NCBI GenBank assembly: GCA_019022495.1
Contig: JAFEKR010000135.1
Location: 1 to 23,452, forward strand
Source of the DNA: Epichloe hybrida
Lineage: Eukaryota > Ascomycota > Sordariomycetes > Hypocreales > Clavicipitaceae
DNA length: 23,452 nucleotides
Direction of reading: 5' to 3'
Below, one piece after another: positions 18,844 to 23,452 of the stretch. How positions within the stretch are numbered: the stretch's first letter is position 1; every line of letters starts with the position of its first letter. The notes below the pieces were generated by a model. It made no database searches, had not been told where the DNA came from, and saw only the letters and a program-made list of their open reading frames with translations. The position numbers and the translations under genes are program-made.

Positions 18844-20096
18844 TCACTTGAAGTTGTTCTTCATCTCGCGCAGCTTGCTCATCACGTCGACGGGGTCGCT
18901 TGCGCCAGTGGCCTTTTGCACAACCGGGTCCTACGACATGGTTAGACGGGGTAAAAGTCAAGGGGTGAATTATCGTACGGTAACGCGCATGAAGACATTG
19001 TGTTCCTATTTCTCATTAGTGTCTAGCTCTTGGAACGGAAGAAGTCTGGAACACACCTTCTCGTCGGCAATGGTAAATTTGCCCGTCGTGACCTCGTTAC
19101 CGTCCGCAAAAGCCTGCAGTTTCTTCACCGGGTCGCTTTGCAGCACGGAAATGGCAAACTTGACGTTGGACTTGGTGTATTCATGGCCGGGCTGCTCTCG
19201 TTAGCACCAGGCATGCTTCCCGAATCCTTGCTCATTCGTAGGGGAAAAAAAAAACCAAAAAAAAAAAGCAGAACCTACATAGACAACCGTGTCGTTTGGC
19301 AGCAAGGCAAGCCTCTTGTTCAACGCCTCATGCATTTCCGCGGCGTTTCCCTCGAAAAACTTGCCGCACCCTGAGAAAGAGTACCCCCCCCTCAATAATC
19401 AGCAACTTGTATTTCGTCCTCGCAAAGAAACCCCAAGTCTGACACGCCCGACGTACCGCTGATGAAGAGCGTGTCGCCCGTAAACACAGCCTTGCCCGAA
19501 TGGTCCTCCATGAAGAAGCAAATGCTGTCCTGGGTATGGCACGGCGTATGAACACTCTTGATCGCAATGTCGCCGAGCTCCAACGATTCTTCGTGCCCGG
19601 GTGTCTTGGTGACGCCCTCGCAGTTCTTGCCGCCAATGATGGGCAAGTCTGGTGTTCCGAGCTCTTGCAGCTAATCGGTTCGTTGACTATCAGTAGTACC
19701 TTAACCTCACCCGTTGGTTCCCTTACTGATGCGTGTTCACGATCCCCTTGAGGTTAATGGCGCCCCCAGAAATTGCCTCTTTCAGAATCGGCACAACCCT
19801 GTTCTCCGCGTGAGCGACTCTTCATACTTGACATGTCCAAGCGACCTTTTCTGTCGTCTTCAATTTGCAATGCATACTCTGGTGGATTAGCCGGGTCGAT
19901 GATGAAAGCATCCTTGGATTTGTCATCCACGACGAGATACGCGTAGTTGTTACTACTCCCGACCCCTAGACCGATGCAGTCAGTTCACACCCTGAAACCA
20001 AGTACCAAGAGGAATCCCTGCTTGATGGGGAAACAAGGAGTTTTTTTTTTTTTTGAAAAAAAAAAACATACACATGGGGATTGACTGAATATGCAT
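18844..20096 (-). pseudogene. Glyoxalase II (hydroxyacylglutathione hydrolase) lacking the metal-binding HxHxDH core
   Basis: The intact family hydrolyses S-lactoylglutathione to lactate and glutathione in methylglyoxal detoxification. Eight exons read on the - strand: 20096-20072, 19965-19878, 19798-19727, 19670-19457, 19370-19279, 19191-19057, 19005-18979 and 18930-18844. All junctions except one (exon 3 to 4) are canonical and join recognisable blocks: MHIQSIPMWVGS, NNYAYLVVDDKSKD, IIDPANPPE, PIIGGKNCEG, HTPCHTQDSIC, VFTGDTLFISGCGKFFEG, PGHEYT and MKNNFK. At the exon 3 to 4 junction the sequence goes from NTH plus a split codon straight to LQELGTP. The HWDHAGG segment that supplies most of the metal ligands is absent, and the frame is broken. 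Summed exon length is 740 nt, which is 2 modulo 3. The later ligands (H of PCHT, D of GDTLF, H of PGHE) remain. It is either a recently damaged gene or an assembly error. The length otherwise fits the family. Confidence 0.85.
20041..20066. repeat. Homopolymer inverted repeat T14-G-A11
   Basis: Fourteen T, one G, then eleven A: a nearly perfect self-complementary tract within intron 1 of the glyoxalase II gene. Such tracts are also slippage-prone in sequencing, so their exact length is uncertain. Confidence 0.8.
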
Positions 20097-20831
20097 CTTG
20101 CGCCTACTGATAAACTACAGCAAGTTAGCGGAATTGCCATCCACAACACAGTTCAAATGGGAGGTTGACCGCACAGTTCGGGATGATAATAAATTCCAAT
20201 GCCTTGTCGTCGAGAGTCTTCGCAACATGACCTTTTGGATTGATGACAGAATGCGAATTGAGGGTCGTTAATTCAAACGGCAGCAGCATGACAAGCTCAA
20301 TGTGAAGCTCCCCACCACGTACGATGACGCTATGGAGCGCACGTGATTGGTGGGCAGGCACTAGCAATAATTGCGTATCAAGGCGGGGCAGGGCCAGTCG
20401 GCCAGTCGGTCATCGTCATACTCATGCTAATAATGCTTCACCATGTCCGGAAAGCTCGCTTCAAGCAATTGCCAACTTGCAGATACCCATGGTGTTTTCT
20501 TTCATGGCATTTTCTCTAGTAGTACATGCGCGGGCATGTTCCTCAGGGGGCTCTCAGCGAACTCCCGTCCAAGGCGGACTTGCGCATGTAAATTCAACCA
20601 CGTGTCTATCACCACGGATCGGATATTAATAGAAAAATAGATAAATTACATCTCCATGAATACCTCTTTCGGCAAGTCCTCTTAGAAACGGCCGGCGAGC
20701 TCACGCCCTACGTGTCTAGCTATGTAATCTATAATGAGGGTATCAATGAAACAAGGTACTATGCAACTTCTCCAAGAGTAACTTCCCTCTAGCCGACTCA
20801 TCATCTATCGCAACGGGTATCACGAAGCAAC
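20097..20831. other. Intergenic region between glyoxalase II and LAS1
   Basis: About 0.73 kb. Both neighbours are on the - strand, so this holds the glyoxalase II promoter and 5' UTR and the LAS1 3' UTR. An 80-codon frame on the - strand (20367-20125) lies upstream of the glyoxalase start; it ends before it and has no recognised motif, so I do not call it a gene. Nothing else is seen. Confidence 0.5.
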
Positions 20832-22201
20832 TCAAACCATACCAATAGGCTTCGGCTTCCACGGTCCTTCATACAATCCCCATCCTGAACTCGACGCAGC
20901 CGCCTCATATCCCTCCCCCTCGTCCACAACCTGCTCCTCTTCAACCGCCTCCTTGTCCTCACGCATCATCACCTCCCTAGAGAGCTTCAAACACCGCAGA
21001 TAGACCTGGTTCCCAGGCAAACTCGCCTGCACGTCCACAATCATACCCAAAACTTTCTCCTTGCCAAACTGCTCCAACGCCCGCATCGTGTGGCTCTCGT
21101 CCCCTCCCCGCAAGTACTCCAGCACAAAATCCCTACACGGATTACTTTTGGGCGCGGCAGATTCATCAACCAGGTGCTTCCAGTAGTAGTTCCAGATCCA
21201 GTCGAGTGCCTTTTTCGCCGCACTCCGTAACTTCGCCAGTGATGGGAGCTGCTCATGCGTAGCTTGATGGCGCAGTTCTACAAATGTTGCGGGGAGGCCA
21301 ATGGTCTTGGCGATGGAGTACATGCTCTGTTTACGTTGCCTGTCTTGGTGGCCGTCCAGAAGACCCGTTACGAAACTAGTCGTCACGTTGGCAATACGTT
21401 AGCATGTGGGCTTTGTTTTGGTAGACAGAAATGTGCACCCAGCCAATTCCAGTGCATCAACGTGATGTTTTCGTGATTGTTCTCGAAACAAACGATTGAT
21501 ACTGCATGCCATTGGAGGAAGGGGGGGGGACAAAGCAAAGGCGTTGGGGTGTTTTTGGCCCCGCGCCTTCGTCACAACGCATGCATTATGCAAGTTGTGC
21601 TTTGGATGGAACACGACGAGATAGATGGACATCCCTGACCATTTGGGACATCACACCCCCCTCCTCGGAGAGGTTGTGAGCAGCATGAGGATGTGGCATC
21701 CGTGTAGGGGAAGACTAAAACAAAGAAAAGAAAAGAACACCCTCCCCAAAAAAATTGAGGCACATACCGACTAAAAGCAGCCGAATAAGCCGCCCTCACC
21801 GCATACGCACTGCCAGCCAACAAGCCGTCGTCGCTCAACATGGCAGCCGTCAATAAAGCCGTCGACTCCACCACATGTGGACAGTTGCCGCGCTGCATCC
21901 ACATGGACACACGAACGACGGCCTGTCTCTGCCGGTGTGTTTTGCCCGTCTCATCATCCTGACTCGGTTGCGAATGCGAGTGCATGTGTGCGAAACTTGG
22001 TTGCTCAGCGGCAACTACCCCGCCAGGTTGGGTATCACCACCATCACCACTGCTGACACGGGGAGGAACCCGATTCCGGCTTGTGTTCGCTGATTGTTCC
22101 TGCTCCCGCTGCTGGCTGTTGCTGGCTACGTTATAAAACTGCTCTCGAACAAGGAGCAGTTCCTGACGGTCCCACCATGGCGTAAGGATATACTGGACCA
22201 T
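20832..22201 (-). CDS. LAS1: LAS1, HEPN-family pre-rRNA processing endoribonuclease, two exons
   Basis: The known role of Las1 is to cut the ITS2 of pre-rRNA at site C2 in complex with the polynucleotide kinase Grc3, in the nucleolus. Exons: 22201-21768 and 21375-20832, with a 392-nt intron (GTATGT, branch CTAAC, ACTAG), giving 325 residues. The splice joins AAYSAAFSR to [11 protein letters not shown]. The N-terminus begins [10 protein letters not shown], preceded by an in-frame ATG four codons earlier (22213) that I reject by family convention. Residues about 29-92 are a Gln/Ser/His-rich insert. Then come [24 protein letters not shown] (landmarks VSMWMQRG and CPHVVEST) and the HEPN active-site motif R180-HQAT-H185 ([14 protein letters not shown]). 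The C-terminus ends [17 protein letters not shown], with W310 and W317, resembling the conserved Grc3-binding Las1 tail. The protein is therefore complete although shorter than yeast Las1 (502 residues). Confidence 0.94.
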
Positions 22202-22630
22202 GTTTTCTTGCAAGGGGTCTCTGGTCTCTGTCTAGTGCAAAAAGACTGGACACAATAAATGCACATATGGTTCGGGCGCCGGTCTTGGTGCGTGCAGTTG
22301 CCGCTCAACTGCAATGGTTGCTTGGACGTAGCAGGCGTGGCCCCGCACGTCGTTGCGCGCAAATTGACGGTTCCGAAATAGAAACGACGCTCGGCAGAGA
22401 TGGTGAAAAGAAACGAAACCGTCGTGAAGACGGGCATACGGTATGATGGATGGCAGGGAGTAGGGAAAAAAAAAGATGAAAAGTCAAGTGGAGTCGTTTC
22501 CAAGGCGAGGGGTGGGGGTGGGGGGCGTGTGGTCAAGACACACGACATTAAAGACCAAAGTGGAGGATAAGTTCGCCCAGCCACGTTTGCACCCGGTCTC
22601 CGGAGAGGATGTATGTATGTATTATGTATG

Positions 22631-22647
22631 TACGGAGTACGGAGTAC
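22631..22647 (+). repeat. TACGGAG iterons, two units plus TAC
   Basis: TACGGAGTACGGAGTAC: two direct heptamers and the start of a third. The neighbouring sequence is rich in GTAT repeats (22612-22630). Confidence 0.85.
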
Positions 22648-23037
22648 AGAGGAAAGAAAGAACGCGGCATCATGGTCCTATCTGATCCTCGGCCTATATG
22701 CATTCAGCGGGGCTTGGAAAGGGCGTGCGATGAGAAGGATCATGGATCTTGGCTTGGTCTCGTGGGTTTGTCATGGAGCCAACAAGTCAGCCAGCCCATG
22801 TCCCATGTCATGTCAAGAGCAAGGGAAGGCGCGCCTGCAAAAAAAAAAAAAAAAAAAAAATTGCACCGACTCTGCATGACCTGACCCTGTTTTCTTATTT
22901 TTTTCTTTTCATTCCCTGCGCGCAATGACCCGTCCGCCTCCAAGGACTCGAGATGCCGAACATGCCTGCCCCGTTAACACCCATTATGCTGTAATAGAGT
23001 TCTATGATGTTGACTAGGATAGGTATATTCGAAACAC

Positions 23038-23058
23038 GTACTCCGTACGGATCCGTAC
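23038..23058. repeat. TACTCCGTA plus 14-bp palindrome GTACGGATCCGTAC
   Basis: TACTCCGTA at 23039-23047 is the reverse complement of the TACGGAGTA unit found in the flanking arrays. It overlaps GTACGGATCCGTAC at 23045-23058, which is a perfect 14-bp palindrome made of two inverted TACGGAT half sites. Confidence 0.85.
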
Positions 23059-23246
23059 AGCAACGACAGTCCGCCCAAGTGCGTCAAATATGCAGCTTAC
23101 AATCACGCAGCAGCAACGAATCCTAAGAAGGAATGGCATATAGGAGGAGTCTTCGACTAGGGTTGAGATGGAGATCCTGACAAAGGCCCTGAATAACAAA
23201 GGTTGGTTGTAGTACATAGAGGCCTTGCTTACAGACTGTACGTATG

Positions 23247-23270
23247 TACGGATTACGGAGTACGGAGTAC
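23247..23270 (+). repeat. TACGGAT/TACGGAG iterons, three units plus TAC
   Basis: Three consecutive heptamers (TACGGAT, TACGGAG, TACGGAG) followed by TAC, the same unit as at 22631-22647, in the same orientation about 600 bp apart. Confidence 0.85.
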
Positions 23271-23452
23271 ATTTGGTGCATTTTACACTACATACAAGTA
23301 TCTTCTCTGGTGAAACAAATGTAAATATATTCTCGCTGCTGCATGATTTACGTACCCGCCAGTTTCACATGTCGGAACCAAAATGTCGCTTGCGTTGCTA
23401 TTATCTTGTGGGGTCTCGGGTAATATGACGTACGATTAATCCTGGCACATGC

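Larger units (their letters stand above)
22202..23452. other. Non-coding region upstream of LAS1, with iterons and homopolymers
   Basis: About 1.25 kb with no supportable gene. The left part is the LAS1 promoter and 5' UTR. It also holds an A22 tract (22839-22860), two TACGGAG tandem arrays and a TACTCCGTA/palindrome cluster. The open frames are short, overlapping and motif-free. The window ends inside this region. Confidence 0.5.

Noticed and set aside
19371..19456. Apparent premature stop in glyoxalase II after VFTGDTLFISG
   Set aside because: It is explained by an 86-nt intron with GTACGT donor and CTCAG acceptor that restores SGCGKFFEG; not a second lesion.
20125..20367. 80-codon - strand frame upstream of glyoxalase II, possible leader peptide
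   Set aside because: It ends before the glyoxalase ATG, no convincing splice joins the two, and it lacks a recognisable targeting sequence.
21399..21767. Open frames inside the long LAS1 intron as extra exons
   Set aside because: The flanking exons join exactly as in the Las1 family, and the intron frames show no matching sequence.
22680..22866. Possible retroposed element ending in the A22 tract
   Set aside because: No target-site duplication beyond a short TTGCACC coincidence (22586 and 22861), no RNA polymerase III boxes and no coding trace.

Overview
The window is nuclear DNA of a filamentous ascomycete (Pezizomycotina). A Sordariomycete, probably of the Hypocreales, is my best guess from the protein sequences, not a demonstrated placement. 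The evidence is compact genes with 48-392 nt introns carrying GTA(A/T)G-type donors and CTAAC/CTGAC-like branch points, pyrimidine-rich promoters, many homopolymer runs, one diverged tandem repeat with a RIP-like transition bias, and fungal versions of conserved housekeeping proteins.

Layout, left to right: (1) importin-alpha, + strand, three exons, 677-2704. It is followed 3 nt after its stop by a perfect 370-bp tandem duplication (2707-3446). (2) A large DEAH-box RNA helicase of the YLR419W/DHX57/DHX29 type, + strand, two exons, 3964-8107. (3) An aprataxin-like HNT3 DNA-adenylate hydrolase, + strand, 8397-9320, with a probable 87-nt in-frame intron. (4) An HMGA-like protein with five AT-hooks and an acidic tail, - strand, 9811-10317. 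It is divergent from (5) a short kinesin-3 motor, + strand, 11063-12926. (6) An unrecognised acidic protein with four 11-residue N-terminal repeats, - strand, 13247-14290, convergent with the kinesin.

Region 14291-16643 is a gene-poor stretch of about 2.3 kb with homopolymers, a RIP-like 115-bp tandem repeat and a GC-rich promoter zone. It is followed by (7) an eIF4E-family cap-binding protein, + strand, three exons, 16644-17632. After a 1.2-kb spacer comes (8) a glyoxalase II gene of eight exons on the - strand, 20096-18844. All of it is recognisable except that a stretch equivalent to about 34 nt, encoding the metal-binding HxHxDH core, is absent. It is therefore scored as a pseudogene unless the assembly is wrong. 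(9) LAS1, the HEPN pre-rRNA endonuclease, - strand, two exons, 22201-20832. The last 1.2 kb is non-coding and carries clustered TACGGAG iterons and a 14-bp palindrome.

The genes do not form a pathway cluster. They are ordinary housekeeping functions: nuclear import, RNA unwinding and translation, DNA repair, chromatin, transport, methylglyoxal detoxification and ribosome biogenesis. I see no rRNA, tRNA, CRISPR array, intact transposon or biosynthetic cluster. The most notable items are the glyoxalase II gene without its metal site, the perfect 370-bp duplication beside a RIP-like mutated repeat elsewhere in the window, and the unrecognised repeat protein. All exon boundaries were inferred by eye from splice signals and conserved protein continuity. 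No database search was made.
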